Origin: Sphingobium xenophagum NBRC 107872
GTDB taxonomy: Bacteria > Pseudomonadota > Alphaproteobacteria > Sphingomonadales > Sphingomonadaceae
Reading direction: 5' to 3'
DNA length: 64,000 bases
NCBI RefSeq assembly: GCF_000367345.1
Contig: NZ_BARE01000023.1
Coordinates: 1-64,000, forward strand
Part shown: piece after piece, positions 1 through 8,270 of the stretch
How the letters are laid out: each line of letters opens with the position of its first letter
Position numbering within the stretch: the first letter of the stretch is position 1
Program-made: the position numbers and the translations under genes
The notes under the pieces: model-generated
Told to the model about the DNA's origin: nothing
The model's database searches: none
The model's input: the letters and a program-made list of their open reading frames with translations, nothing else

Positions 1-17
1 CGGCAGGAGGTAGCGGC

Positions 18-941
18 TTGAGCGACGAAACCAGCGAAAAGCCCAAAATGGCCAAGCGCCCGCACGGGCTGGGCCGTGGCCTGTCCGCGCTGCTTGGCGA
101 TGTCGCGCGCGAAGAACCTGTCGCGGCGGTCGCGCCATCGCCATCGGGCAAGGCGATCCAGTCCATAGAGGTCGCGCTGATCCAGCCGCACCCGGAACAG
201 CCGCGTCGCCATTTCGACGAAGGCGCGTTGCAGGAACTGGCCGAAAGCATCGGCAAACGCGGCGTGATCCAGCCGATCATCGTCCGGCCCCATGGTGGCG
301 GCTTCCAGATCGTCGCGGGCGAACGCCGCTGGCGCGCGGCGCAGCGCGCCCATCTGCACCGCATCCCCGCGATCGTGCGCGATTTCGATGAGGCCGAAAC
401 GCTCGAAATCGCGCTGATCGAGAATATCCAGCGTGAAGATCTTAACCCGATCGAAGAGGCGGAAGCCTATCGCAAGCTGATCGCCGAATTCAGCCATAGC
501 CAGGAAGCGCTCGGCCGCCTGGTCGGCAAATCGCGCAGCCATGTCGCCAATCTCATGCGCCTGCTCGATCTGCCAGCAACGGTGCAGCAGCAGGTGGTCG
601 AACAGAAAATCAGCATGGGCCATGCCCGCGCGCTGATTGGCGCGCCCGATTGCGAGGCGCTGGCGCGGCAGGTCGAACAAAAGGGGCTGTCCGTCCGTGA
701 TACCGAACAGCTGGTTCGCCGGGTCAAGAAGGGCGAGGACGCACCGGCCGCACGGCGCGGCGGCGGTTCGGGCGACAAGGATGCGGATATTGCCGCGCTG
801 GAGCAGCATCTGGCCGACATATTGGGGCTGAAGGTCGATATCGATCATGCCAGCGGCGCGGGCGGCACGCTGTCGCTGCGCTATTCGACGCTCGACCAGC
901 TCGATATGCTGTGCCAGCGTCTGTCGGGCGAACGCATTTAG
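18..941 (+). CDS. parB: Chromosome-partitioning protein ParB
   Basis: ParB is a CTP-dependent DNA clamp that loads at parS sites and works with the ParA ATPase to segregate replication origins. The 307-residue product has the usual order: a basic N-terminal ParA-contact stretch (GLGRGLSALL, residues 17-26), the CTP-binding boxes GERRWRA (101-107) and ENIQRED (135-141), a helix-turn-helix near 160-190 that reads parS, and a C-terminal dimerisation domain after a charged linker. The start is TTG at 18, chosen because GCAGGAGG lies just upstream; an ATG at 48 would remove ten residues. parA is expected just left of the window. A matching parS site is present at 30471-30486. Confidence 0.96.
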   Translation: MSDETSEKPKMAKRPHGLGRGLSALLGDVAREEPVAAVAPSPSGKAIQSIEVALIQPHPEQPRRHFDEGALQELAESIGKRGVIQPIIVRPHGGGFQIVAGERRWRAAQRAHLHRIPAIVRDFDEAETLEIALIENIQREDLNPIEEAEAYRKLIAEFSHSQEALGRLVGKSRSHVANLMRLLDLPATVQQQVVEQKISMGHARALIGAPDCEALARQVEQKGLSVRDTEQLVRRVKKGEDAPAARRGGGSGDKDADIAALEQHLADILGLKVDIDHASGAGGTLSLRYSTLDQLDMLCQRLSGERI

Positions 942-993
942 GCGACCATGGGGTAGCGCGCTGCCGACCGTGAATCGCCATATGCGACATGGG

Positions 994-1015
994 CGAAGTT
1001 TGAAGAGTTTGAACC
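994..1015 (+). repeat. 22-bp tandem-9-mer motif, copy 1
   Basis: This stretch reads as two 9-mers, CGAAGTTTG and AAGAGTTTG, followed by AACC. It lies 45 bp before the pepN start. A second copy, identical at 20 of 22 positions, lies at 43970-43991 before sufD. Each copy is preceded by CATATG. Function unknown; it may be a regulatory element or a small repeat. Confidence 0.5.
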
Positions 1016-1059
1016 AAAGCAGACTGGTCTTTTACCCACCCGCTCCCTAGGTTGCGGGC

Positions 1060-3657
1060 ATGGCCGACATGCAAAGCTCTACCGCCGCTCCCACGATCAT
1101 CCGCCGCTCGGATTATCGCCCGCCCGACTGGCTGGTCCCCGCCATCGCGCTGGATTTTGATCTCGACCCGGCGCTGACGATCGTTCGCGCAACGCTGTCG
1201 GTCACGCGCAATGGCGATCATGATCGACCGCTGCGCCTCGATGGCGACGGGTTGGTGCCGCTGGAGGTGAAGGTCGACGGCACGGCGCTGGCTGCGGATG
1301 ACTGGCATATGGAGGCCGGGTCGCTGATCATCGCGTTGTCCGGCGCGGCGCACAGCATCGAAACGCTCGTCGAACTGGCCCCGGAAAGCAACAGCAAGCT
1401 GATGGGCCTCTACGCCAGCGGCGGCCTGCTCTGCACCCAGTGCGAGGCGGAAGGATTCCGGCGCATCACCTTCTTCCCCGATCGGCCCGACGTCCTGTCG
1501 TGCTACAGCGTCCGGCTGACCGCTGACAAGGCGCGCTTTCCCATCCTGCTGGCCAATGGCGATCCGGTCGACCAGGGCGTGCTGGATGATGATCGCCATT
1601 GGGCGCTCTGGAACGATCCCTTTCCCAAGCCCTGTTATCTGTTCGCGCTGGTTGCCGGTGACCTGGCCTGCAACGCCGATCGCTTCGTGACGATGAGCGG
1701 ACGGGAGGTGCAGTTGGGTATATGGGTGCGCGAAGCCGATCTGCTCCGCACCGCGCACGCCATGCAGGCGCTCAAGAACAGCATGGCGTGGGACGAGCGC
1801 GTCTATGGCCGCGAATATGATCTGGACGTGTTCAACATCGTCGCCGTGGCCGATTTCAATTTTGGCGCGATGGAGAATAAAGGCCTTAACATCTTCAATT
1901 CGCGCTACATATTGGCCGATCCCGAAACCGCGACCGACATTGATTATGACGGGGTCGAAGGCGTCGTCGCGCACGAATATTTCCACAACTGGTCGGGCAA
2001 CCGCGTCACCTGCCGCGACTGGTTCCAGTTGAGCCTGAAGGAAGGATTCACGGTCTTTCGCGACCAGAATTTTTCCGCCGACATGGGTAGTCACGCGGTC
2101 AAGCGAATCGAGGACGTCCGCATCTTGCGCGCCGCCCAGTTCCAGGAGGATAGCGGCCCGCTCGCGCACCCGATCCGTCCTGAATCCTATATGGAAATCA
2201 GCAACTTCTACACCGCGACCATCTATAATAAGGGGGCGGAGATCATCCGCATGATGGCGCTGATGCTGGGTGCTGAACGCTTCCGCGCCGGCAGCGATCT
2301 CTATTTCGACCGGCATGACGGGCAGGCCGCGACCTGCGAGGATTTCGTGGTCGCGATGGAAGAGGGCGGAGGCATAGACCTGACCCAGTTCCGCCGCTGG
2401 TATGAGCAGGCGGGCACACCGCATGTCCGCGCGCTGCTGCGCCATGACGTAGCGACCGGCACGGTTGACCTCCATCTGCAACAGAGCATCCCGCCAACCC
2501 CCGGCCAGCCCGAAAAGCAGCCCATGGCAATTCCGCTGCGGGTCGCCTTGTTCGATCCCGCTACCGGCACGCATCATGGCGATGAATTGCTGATGCTGAC
2601 GGAGGTGCAGCAGAATGTTCGTTTCGAAGGTTTCGCTGCCCCGCCGATCCTGTCGATCAACCGCGGCTTTTCCGCCCCGGTGATCGTGGAAACCAACCGC
2701 AGCCAGGATGACCTCGCCTTTCTGTCGGCGCGGGACGACGATCCGTTCGCGCGCTATGAAGCGATGCAGCAGCTGATGGTCAACGTTCTGGTCGGCGCGA
2801 TCGCGGGGCAGCCAGTCGATGACGCCGCCGTCGTCGCAGCGGTGCGCAATACGATCAGCGATCCGCTGCTGAACCCTGCCTTCGTCGCCGAAGCCATCCG
2901 TCTGCCCAGCGAAGCCTATCTGGGCGACCAGATGGCGGTGGTCGACCCCGATGCCATCCATGCAGCGCGGGAATCGCTGCAACGGCGGATCGGCGCGGAT
3001 CTGGCGCCGCTATGGCGCGACATTCACAGCCGCACCAAAGCGAACGGCTTTTCGCTGTCGCCGGCGGCCAAAGGTGCGCGCAAGCTGCGCAACGCAGCGC
3101 TGCATTATCTGGTGGCGTCGGGCGCGGAGGATGGCCCCGCCATTGCCTTCGCCCAGTTCCACGAGGCGGACAATATGACCGAGCGGCAGGCAGCGCTCGC
3201 CACGCTGGCCAATGGGACCAGCATGGAACGCGACGCGGCGATCGACATATTCTACAACCGCTACGGCCATGACGCGCTGACGCTCGACAAATGGTTCCAG
3301 ACCCAGGCGTTCGCGCTGCATCCCGATACGGTCGATCAGGTCGAGGAACTGGGAAGGCACAAGGCCTTCACTCTGTCCAATCCAAACCGGGTGCGGTCCC
3401 TCTATGGCGCATTTTCGGGCAACCAATGGGCGTTCCACCATCGATCGGGCAAAGGGTATCAACTGGTGGCCGACTGCATCATCGCGCTCGACAAGCGCAA
3501 TCCGCAGACCGCGGCACGGCTGGTCCCGCCCCTGGGGCGTTGGAAGCGTTTCGATGCTGATCGGGCCGGGTTGATGCGTGCGCAATTGTCACGCATCCTG
3601 GCGCAGCCGGGCCTGTCGAAGGATGTCACCGAACAGGCCAGCAAAAGCCTGGAGTGA
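1060..3657 (+). CDS. pepN: Aminopeptidase N (M1 metallopeptidase)
   Basis: Cytoplasmic zinc aminopeptidase that removes N-terminal residues from peptides in protein turnover. At 865 residues it matches the usual length of proteobacterial PepN. The substrate-anchoring motif GAMENKG is near residue 269. The zinc site HEYFHNW starts at 305, with the third ligand Glu about 19 residues after the second His (LKEGF). The C-terminal half is the DUF3458 region typical of the E. coli type rather than the eukaryotic type. The ATG at 1060 is the first plausible start. A 22-bp motif at 994-1015 in the leader has a near copy upstream of sufD. Convergent with the bamE-like gene, 13 bp away. Confidence 0.96.
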   Translation: MADMQSSTAAPTIIRRSDYRPPDWLVPAIALDFDLDPALTIVRATLSVTRNGDHDRPLRLDGDGLVPLEVKVDGTALAADDWHMEAGSLIIALSGAAHSIETLVELAPESNSKLMGLYASGGLLCTQCEAEGFRRITFFPDRPDVLSCYSVRLTADKARFPILLANGDPVDQGVLDDDRHWALWNDPFPKPCYLFALVAGDLACNADRFVTMSGREVQLGIWVREADLLRTAHAMQALKNSMAWDERVYGREYDLDVFNIVAVADFNFGAMENKGLNIFNSRYILADPETATDIDYDGVEGVVAHEYFHNWSGNRVTCRDWFQLSLKEGFTVFRDQNFSADMGSHAVKRIEDVRILRAAQFQEDSGPLAHPIRPESYMEISNFYTATIYNKGAEIIRMMALMLGAERFRAGSDLYFDRHDGQAATCEDFVVAMEEGGGIDLTQFRRWYEQAGTPHVRALLRHDVATGTVDLHLQQSIPPTPGQPEKQPMAIPLRVALFDPATGTHHGDELLMLTEVQQNVRFEGFAAPPILSINRGFSAPVIVETNRSQDDLAFLSARDDDPFARYEAMQQLMVNVLVGAIAGQPVDDAAVVAAVRNTISDPLLNPAFVAEAIRLPSEAYLGDQMAVVDPDAIHAARESLQRRIGADLAPLWRDIHSRTKANGFSLSPAAKGARKLRNAALHYLVASGAEDGPAIAFAQFHEADNMTERQAALATLANGTSMERDAAIDIFYNRYGHDALTLDKWFQTQAFALHPDTVDQVEELGRHKAFTLSNPNRVRSLYGAFSGNQWAFHHRSGKGYQLVADCIIALDKRNPQTAARLVPPLGRWKRFDADRAGLMRAQLSRILAQPGLSKDVTEQASKSLE

Positions 3658-3670
3658 GGGGCAGGCTGGC

Positions 3671-4186
3671 TTAGCTGCCGTTCGGGCCGCCGCCCGGACC
3701 GCTGCCGCCGGCATTGCCGCCCATGCCGCCAGCGCCGACCGCACCGATATTGCCGAATATCTCGTCAAACAGGCTGCGGTTGCGACCCAGCGTCGGCGTC
3801 TTGTCGCCCATGGGCGAAATATGGGCGACCTGTTCCAGCCCCATGCGATCCACCGCTGCAACATTGCCCGCTGCGTCGAAATGGACGCGCAGCACCGTCT
3901 GGGCGACGGGCTTGGGGTTGGAGAAGGCCAGCGCGCGCATGTCGCGCGATACATAATACCAGTCCTGCTCGCCAAATTGCGAGACGAAGCTGGGACGACC
4001 CAGCGTGCCTTCCACCGATGCGCGATTGTCGATGCCCGGCTGGACCGAATCGACCAGCAGCTTGTCGACCTGATAGCCCTGATGGGTGCGGATGCGGGTG
4101 CAGCCCGATGCTCCCAGCACCAGCGCGCCCAGGCCAAGAGCCAACAGGACACGCCCGCGTGTGGAATGACGGCTGAACTGACGCAT
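3671..4186 (-). CDS. bamE: SmpA/OmlA (BamE-like) outer-membrane lipoprotein
   Basis: BamE-family lipoproteins support the BAM complex that inserts outer-membrane beta-barrels. The start is placed at the ATG at 4186, giving 171 residues, because AGGAGA lies eight bases upstream. The N-terminus is a lipoprotein signal with lipobox LGASGC, followed by the SmpA core (YQVDKLLVDSVQPG, VEGTLGRPS, DWYYVSRD). The tail is glycine-rich and low in complexity (GAGGMGGNAGGSGPGGG), which is longer than in E. coli BamE. It is divergent from the bc1 chaperone gene, with about 164 bp of shared promoter region. The family is clear; its membership of the BAM complex here is inferred. Confidence 0.88.
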   Translation of the reverse strand: MRQFSRHSTRGRVLLALGLGALVLGASGCTRIRTHQGYQVDKLLVDSVQPGIDNRASVEGTLGRPSFVSQFGEQDWYYVSRDMRALAFSNPKPVAQTVLRVHFDAAGNVAAVDRMGLEQVAHISPMGDKTPTLGRNRSLFDEIFGNIGAVGAGGMGGNAGGSGPGGGPNGS

Positions 4187-4350
4187 GGACTTCTCCTGGC
4201 GGAACGCTCCCGCGAACCCAATAAACATGACGCCGCCATTGCATTGGGCAGCGGCTCGATCAATATGGAAATGCGTCGCTCCCGGCAAGGGGCGACACTT
4301 GGCAAGACGGTGCTCCGTCGAACGATCCATCTTAAAAAAGCATAGTCCCC

Positions 4351-4878
4351 ATGTCCACAGCCTCCCCTTCCTTCCTCCAGCGCCTGTTTGGCCGCACCGA
4401 TCCCAAGGATGGACTGCTGCCGCTCTACAATGTCATCGTCGCGCAGGGGCGGCAGCCGCACTGGTATATCGACGGCGCGGTGCCCGACACGCTGGACGGA
4501 CGATTCGACATGATCGTCGCGGTCCTGGCGCAGGTGCTGATGCGGCTGGAGCAGCAGGGCGCAACGCAGGAAAGCGTCTGGCTGACCGAATTGTTCGTCG
4601 ACGACATGGACGGCCAGTTGCGCCAGGAAGGCATAGGCGATGTCGTGGTCGGCAAGCATATCGGCCGGATGGTGAGCGCGCTGGGCGGCCGGATCAGCGC
4701 CTATCGTGCCGCGCTGGCCGGGGAAGCCGACATGGCCGACGCGCTGCGCCGCAACCTCTATCGCGGCGCACCGGTGAGCGACGCCGCGCTGGCCCATGTT
4801 GAAGGCGCGTTGCGGGAACGCTGGACGCGGCTGGGCTGCCTGACCCGCGATGCGATGCTGGCGGGGGACCTGGGATGA
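4351..4878 (+). CDS. Ubiquinol-cytochrome c chaperone (CBP3 family)
   Basis: A 175-residue homologue of mitochondrial CBP3/UQCC1, which helps assemble cytochrome b into respiratory complex III. It keeps the family signature of an N-terminal YNVIVAQGRQPHWY-like segment and an internal LFVDDMDGQLRQEGIGD acidic helix, followed by GKHIGRMVSALGGR. The stop overlaps the start of the YceD gene by four bases (ATGA), so the two are translationally coupled. This pairing is common in alphaproteobacteria. No membrane segment is seen, consistent with a peripheral chaperone. Confidence 0.9.
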   Translation: MSTASPSFLQRLFGRTDPKDGLLPLYNVIVAQGRQPHWYIDGAVPDTLDGRFDMIVAVLAQVLMRLEQQGATQESVWLTELFVDDMDGQLRQEGIGDVVVGKHIGRMVSALGGRISAYRAALAGEADMADALRRNLYRGAPVSDAALAHVEGALRERWTRLGCLTRDAMLAGDLG

Positions 4879-5405
4879 GCGCGCTGCCGACGCCCGAATT
4901 TTCGCGCCCCGTCCGGCTGGACCAGATCGGCCATATCAGCGGCAGCACCAGCATCGTCGCCGACGCGACCGAGCGGGAAGCGCTGATGCGCCGGTTCGGC
5001 CTGCTGGCGCTCGATGCGCTGGAGGCGGACTATCGAATCAGTGAGGAGAATGGCAGCATCTTCGCACGCGGTCGGGTGCGGGCCAGCCTGGCGCAGGCCT
5101 GTGTCGCAACAGGCCAGCCGGTGGCAGAAACCATCGACACAGATTTCCTGCTCCGCTTCGTTCCTGACGATGAGGATGTCGTCGAAGGCGCTGAAATGGA
5201 GCTGGACGCCGAAGATTGCGACACGATCGGCTATAGCGGCAACAGCATCGACATGGGCGAAGCCGTCGCCGAGACAGTGGCGCTGGCGATGGCGCCCTAT
5301 CCCCGCGCGCCCGATGCCGACGCCATTTTGCGCGAAGCAGGCGTGTTGCAGGAGGATCAGGCCGGTCCCTTTGCCGCTTTGCTGGCACTCAAGGGCAAGG
5401 AATAA
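4875..5405 (+). CDS. YceD/DUF177 family protein
   Basis: A 176-residue YceD (DUF177) protein. In other bacteria the gene lies next to rpmF, and plant and E. coli members are linked to 23S rRNA and 50S assembly, although rpmF is not adjacent here. The DUF177 core is visible as CVATGQPVAETIDTDF, which replaces the metal-binding-like Cys cluster of some homologues with a single Cys, followed by the acidic DDEDVVEGAEMELDAED and the IDMGEAVAETVALAMAPYPR block typical of the family. It is coupled by ATGA overlap to the bc1 chaperone. Confidence 0.86.
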   Translation: MSALPTPEFSRPVRLDQIGHISGSTSIVADATEREALMRRFGLLALDALEADYRISEENGSIFARGRVRASLAQACVATGQPVAETIDTDFLLRFVPDDEDVVEGAEMELDAEDCDTIGYSGNSIDMGEAVAETVALAMAPYPRAPDADAILREAGVLQEDQAGPFAALLALKGKE

Positions 5406-5463
5406 GTCGCGGTCGCGGCTACGCTGTTTTCCTTTCGTTCCTGTCATGGCATAAGATCGGGCC

Positions 5464-6552
5464 ATGGACGCCCCGCCGCCATCGCTGCGCAAGATCATCC
5501 ATATCGACATGGACGCTTTCTATGCGTCGGTGGAACAGCGGGACAATCCCGCGCTGCGCGGCCAGCCGATCGCGGTCGGCGGGGGCGGCCCGCGCGGGGT
5601 GGTCGCCACGGCCAGCTATGAGGCGCGGGCGTTCGGGGTGAAGTCTGCCATGCCCGGGGCACGGGCGCGGCGGCTCTGCCCCGACCTCATCTTCGTGCCG
5701 CCGCGATTCGACGCCTATCGCGCGGTGTCCGGGCAGATCCGGGCGATCTTCGCGCGCTTTACCGACATGATCCAGCCGCTCTCGCTCGACGAAGCCTATC
5801 TGGACGTCACCGTGAACAAGCCGGGCATCGCGTCCGCGACGCAGGTGGCGGCGGAGATTCGCGCGCTGATTCGCGCGGAAACCGGGCTCACCGCCTCGGC
5901 CGGCGTGTCTTATAACAAGCTGATCGCCAAGCTGGCGTCGGACCAGAACAAGCCCGACGGAATATGCGTCGTGCGGCCAAGCGAAGGCCCGGCCTTTATC
6001 GCCGCCATGCCGGTGCGGCGCATTCACGGCGTGGGGCCAGTGACGGCGGCGCGGATGCACGCGCTGGGGATCGAGACGGGGGCAGACCTGCGCGCGCGCG
6101 ACCTGCCCTTCCTTCAGGCGCATTTCGGCAACGCCGCCCAATATTATTACCGGGCCGCCCGCGGGCAGGACGACCGGCCAGTGCGCGAACGCGAGCAGCG
6201 CAAGTCAGTGAGTGTCGAGGACACATTTTTTGACGACCTGACCGATCGGGATCGGCTGGTGGCGGAGATAGAGCGAATCGCCACCAGCCTGTGGGGCCGG
6301 ATCGAAAAGGCGCAGGCCTGGGGCCGGACGGTGACGCTCAAGATCAAATTCGCCGACTTCCGTATCATCACCCGATCGCGCAGCTTTGCAACGCCGGTGC
6401 GCTCCCCCGACTTGCTGGCGCAAGCGGCGCGGGACTTGCTGCTGGCCCAGCTACCGCTGCGCATGGGCGCGCGGTTGTTGGGACTGGGGGTGCATAATCT
6501 GGAAGTGGAGGAGGAAGCGGGGCAGGGCGATCAACTGGCGCTGGGGTTATAA
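5464..6552 (+). CDS. dinB: DNA polymerase IV (Y-family)
   Basis: Error-prone translesion DNA polymerase of the DinB branch, 362 residues, the usual length. The first catalytic Asp is in IIHIDMDAFYASVE and the second acidic pair is in LSLDEAYLDV. The SYNKLIAKLASDQNKPDG motif is the family palm signature. The thumb helix-hairpin-helix is around IHGVGPVTAARMHALGI, and the little-finger domain fills the C-terminus. It has no canonical C-terminal clamp motif that I can assign with confidence. No LexA box was recognised in the 58-bp leader. Confidence 0.95.
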   Translation: MDAPPPSLRKIIHIDMDAFYASVEQRDNPALRGQPIAVGGGGPRGVVATASYEARAFGVKSAMPGARARRLCPDLIFVPPRFDAYRAVSGQIRAIFARFTDMIQPLSLDEAYLDVTVNKPGIASATQVAAEIRALIRAETGLTASAGVSYNKLIAKLASDQNKPDGICVVRPSEGPAFIAAMPVRRIHGVGPVTAARMHALGIETGADLRARDLPFLQAHFGNAAQYYYRAARGQDDRPVREREQRKSVSVEDTFFDDLTDRDRLVAEIERIATSLWGRIEKAQAWGRTVTLKIKFADFRIITRSRSFATPVRSPDLLAQAARDLLLAQLPLRMGARLLGLGVHNLEVEEEAGQGDQLALGL

Positions 6553-6588
6553 TCCCCAGCCGTCAGTCCGCACGCCGATGATCGCCCC

Positions 6589-7371
6589 TTAAAATGGCAG
6601 CCAGGTCCGCTTTTCGCTGAACTTCATGTAACCGGCATTGACGCCCAGCCGATAGCCGACGCCAAGACGGATCGGGATCAGTACGACATTGCCCCAGCGC
6701 AGATAGCTGGCTGTGAAACCGCCCACCAGATAGGCGGTGCCTTCGGCCGCCGGGAAGCGGTGATAAAGATCCTGCGTGTCGTATAGATTGTAGACCAGCA
6801 CGAAGGTGTTGGCCGCATTGCCGCCGACATCGAAGCCGATCGATGGCCCTGTCCAATAGACTTCGCGCTTGCCCTCAACCTTGTGATTGAGCGTGCCGGA
6901 CCCATAGCGCAGGCCGACAACGAAAGCGCCCGACGCCTCACGCCCGGCGATATAGGCGTTCGGGCGACCCTGATCCTTCAATATTTTTTCGATAAGGCCA
7001 GCCAGCCCTTCCGCGCCCTTGCCGAACACGCCTTCCGCCGCGCCGATCAGATCGTCCTGCTGATAGGAATCGCTGGGCGCGATGGCGGCAGGCGGGGATG
7101 ATTCCGTAACGGGCGCGCCGGTTGCGGTGGTGCCGGACGTGACGGCGCTGTTGGCCGGGCTGTCATTATAGACGCTGGGATCGACGCCGGGTTCTGTAGG
7201 GGCAGGGCGCGCGGGTGGCGGCGGCGCGAGATCGGCGTCGATCGCGGTGTTGGGATCGATGGTGCGCACCTGGGCAGACGCCACCGGGCTGAGCGCCAGC
7301 CCCGCCAGCGCCACGACCAGCGCGCCTGCGCTTGCCAGGCGGGCGCCCTTCCGTCCCATAATCCCGATCAT
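6589..7371 (-). CDS. eipA: DUF1134 envelope protein (EipA family)
   Basis: DUF1134 proteins are periplasmic envelope-integrity factors; the Brucella member is EipA. The 260-residue product starts at the ATG at 7371, eight bases after GGAG. A signal peptide with a hydrophobic core and predicted cleavage after SPVASA leads into a proline- and alanine-rich linker to about residue 90. The conserved DUF1134 domain follows (EGVFGKGAEGLAGLIEKIL, then GSGTLNHK and PSIGFDVGGNAANTFVLVYN). It is convergent with dinB. The molecular function is unknown beyond the envelope phenotype described in the family. Confidence 0.88.
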   Translation of the reverse strand: MIGIMGRKGARLASAGALVVALAGLALSPVASAQVRTIDPNTAIDADLAPPPPARPAPTEPGVDPSVYNDSPANSAVTSGTTATGAPVTESSPPAAIAPSDSYQQDDLIGAAEGVFGKGAEGLAGLIEKILKDQGRPNAYIAGREASGAFVVGLRYGSGTLNHKVEGKREVYWTGPSIGFDVGGNAANTFVLVYNLYDTQDLYHRFPAAEGTAYLVGGFTASYLRWGNVVLIPIRLGVGYRLGVNAGYMKFSEKRTWLPF

Positions 7372-7605
7372 GCCCGATGCTCCCCGCAAATTTCCATCTT
7401 AACCATCCCCCAGACTATCGGCTTTCAACCTGAAACGACAATGAACGAACGTCCACCTGAGTCGATTCCGGGCCGGAACGATTTACAGGCATGACATTAG
7501 CGCAAAAAATCCCCGAACAGGACCGTTGCCATGCGCCAAAGCCGTCGCTATAGGACACGTCGCCTAGCCGCAGCCCCGCCCCAAGCGGGCGTTCAGGCCA
7601 TGTTT

Positions 7606-7697
7606 GGAGACGTGGGTGAGTGGCTGAAACCAACGGTTTGCTAAACCGTCGTAGGGATAACTCCTTACCGAGGGTTCGAATCCCTCCGTCTCCGCCA
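7606..7697 (+). tRNA. tRNA-Ser (anticodon GCT)
   Basis: A 92-nt class II tRNA with encoded CCA. The acceptor stem is GGAGACG paired with CGTCTCC, discriminator G, then CCA at 7695-7697. The anticodon stem ACGGT/ACCGT encloses loop TTGCTAA, so the anticodon GCT is at 7640-7642 and reads AGC/AGU serine codons. The long variable arm and GGTTCGAAT T-loop fit tRNA-Ser. A run of six T follows at 7701-7706. The 234 bp before it (7372-7605) hold no gene I can support and should contain the promoters for this tRNA and for eipA. Confidence 0.97.
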
Positions 7698-7718
7698 CCC
7701 TTTTTTCGGACTGAACCG

Positions 7719-8270
7719 ATGATCCGCGCCCGTTTCGGCACTTTGCGCGGCCTGGTCCGCCTGATCTTGTCCTATCCGCAACTGGCGCTGGGCTTGTCCG
7801 CAAGTCGCTCGCCTGATCCCGCGCAGGTGCGGCGGCTGGTGTTCGTGTGTCAGGGCAATATCTGCCGCAGCGCCTTTGCCGATGTCGTGGCGCGCAGGGT
7901 GGGGCTGCGGTCCGCGTCTTTCGGGCTGTCGACCACCACGGGGCGGGCCGCGCATGATCCCGCCATCGCCGCCGCCCGTGCCTTGGGTCATGATCTGGCG
8001 CAGCATCGTGCGGTCGACATGGCGGATTATGTGCCGCTGGCGGGCGACCTGCTGCTGGCGATGGAGGTGCGGCAATTGCACCGGCTGGCCGCCGATCCGC
8101 GCCTCAACCATCTGCCGCGGACGTTGCTTGGGCGGTGGACGGTGCCGGTGCTGCCGCATCTGCACGATCCCTATGGGTTGGACGACCTTTATATGGCGAC
8201 CTGCCTTGCCCGAATCGAACAGGCGGTCGAGCGGCTGGTCAGCGCTTTCCCCCACGCACGGCTTTTCTGA
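7719..8270 (+). CDS. Low-molecular-weight protein-tyrosine phosphatase
   Basis: A cysteine-dependent phosphatase of 183 residues that removes phosphate from tyrosine (or acts as a related arsenate-reductase fold). The P-loop CQGNICRS (Cys44, Arg50) is the CX5RS signature, and the general acid lies in HDPYGLDD. About 35 extra residues precede the usual family start. The ATG at 7719 is only 21 bp after the tRNA CCA end and has no clear Shine-Dalgarno sequence, so it may be cotranscribed with the tRNA. Its 3' end overlaps the convergent ATP-grasp gene by 32 bp. The neighbouring deacetylase and ATP-grasp genes suggest a role in surface-polysaccharide metabolism; this is inference. Confidence 0.88.
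   Translation: MIRARFGTLRGLVRLILSYPQLALGLSASRSPDPAQVRRLVFVCQGNICRSAFADVVARRVGLRSASFGLSTTTGRAAHDPAIAAARALGHDLAQHRAVDMADYVPLAGDLLLAMEVRQLHRLAADPRLNHLPRTLLGRWTVPVLPHLHDPYGLDDLYMATCLARIEQAVERLVSAFPHARLF

Noticed and set aside
724-2982. A 752-codon open frame antisense to pepN
   Set aside because: Long antisense frames are expected in high-GC genes. It has no ribosome site, domain motifs or credible composition, and pepN on the other strand is complete.
7719-8270. Arsenate reductase call for the small phosphatase
   Set aside because: The P-loop fits both, but there are no arsenic-resistance genes nearby and the neighbours are carbohydrate-type enzymes, so the phosphatase name is safer.
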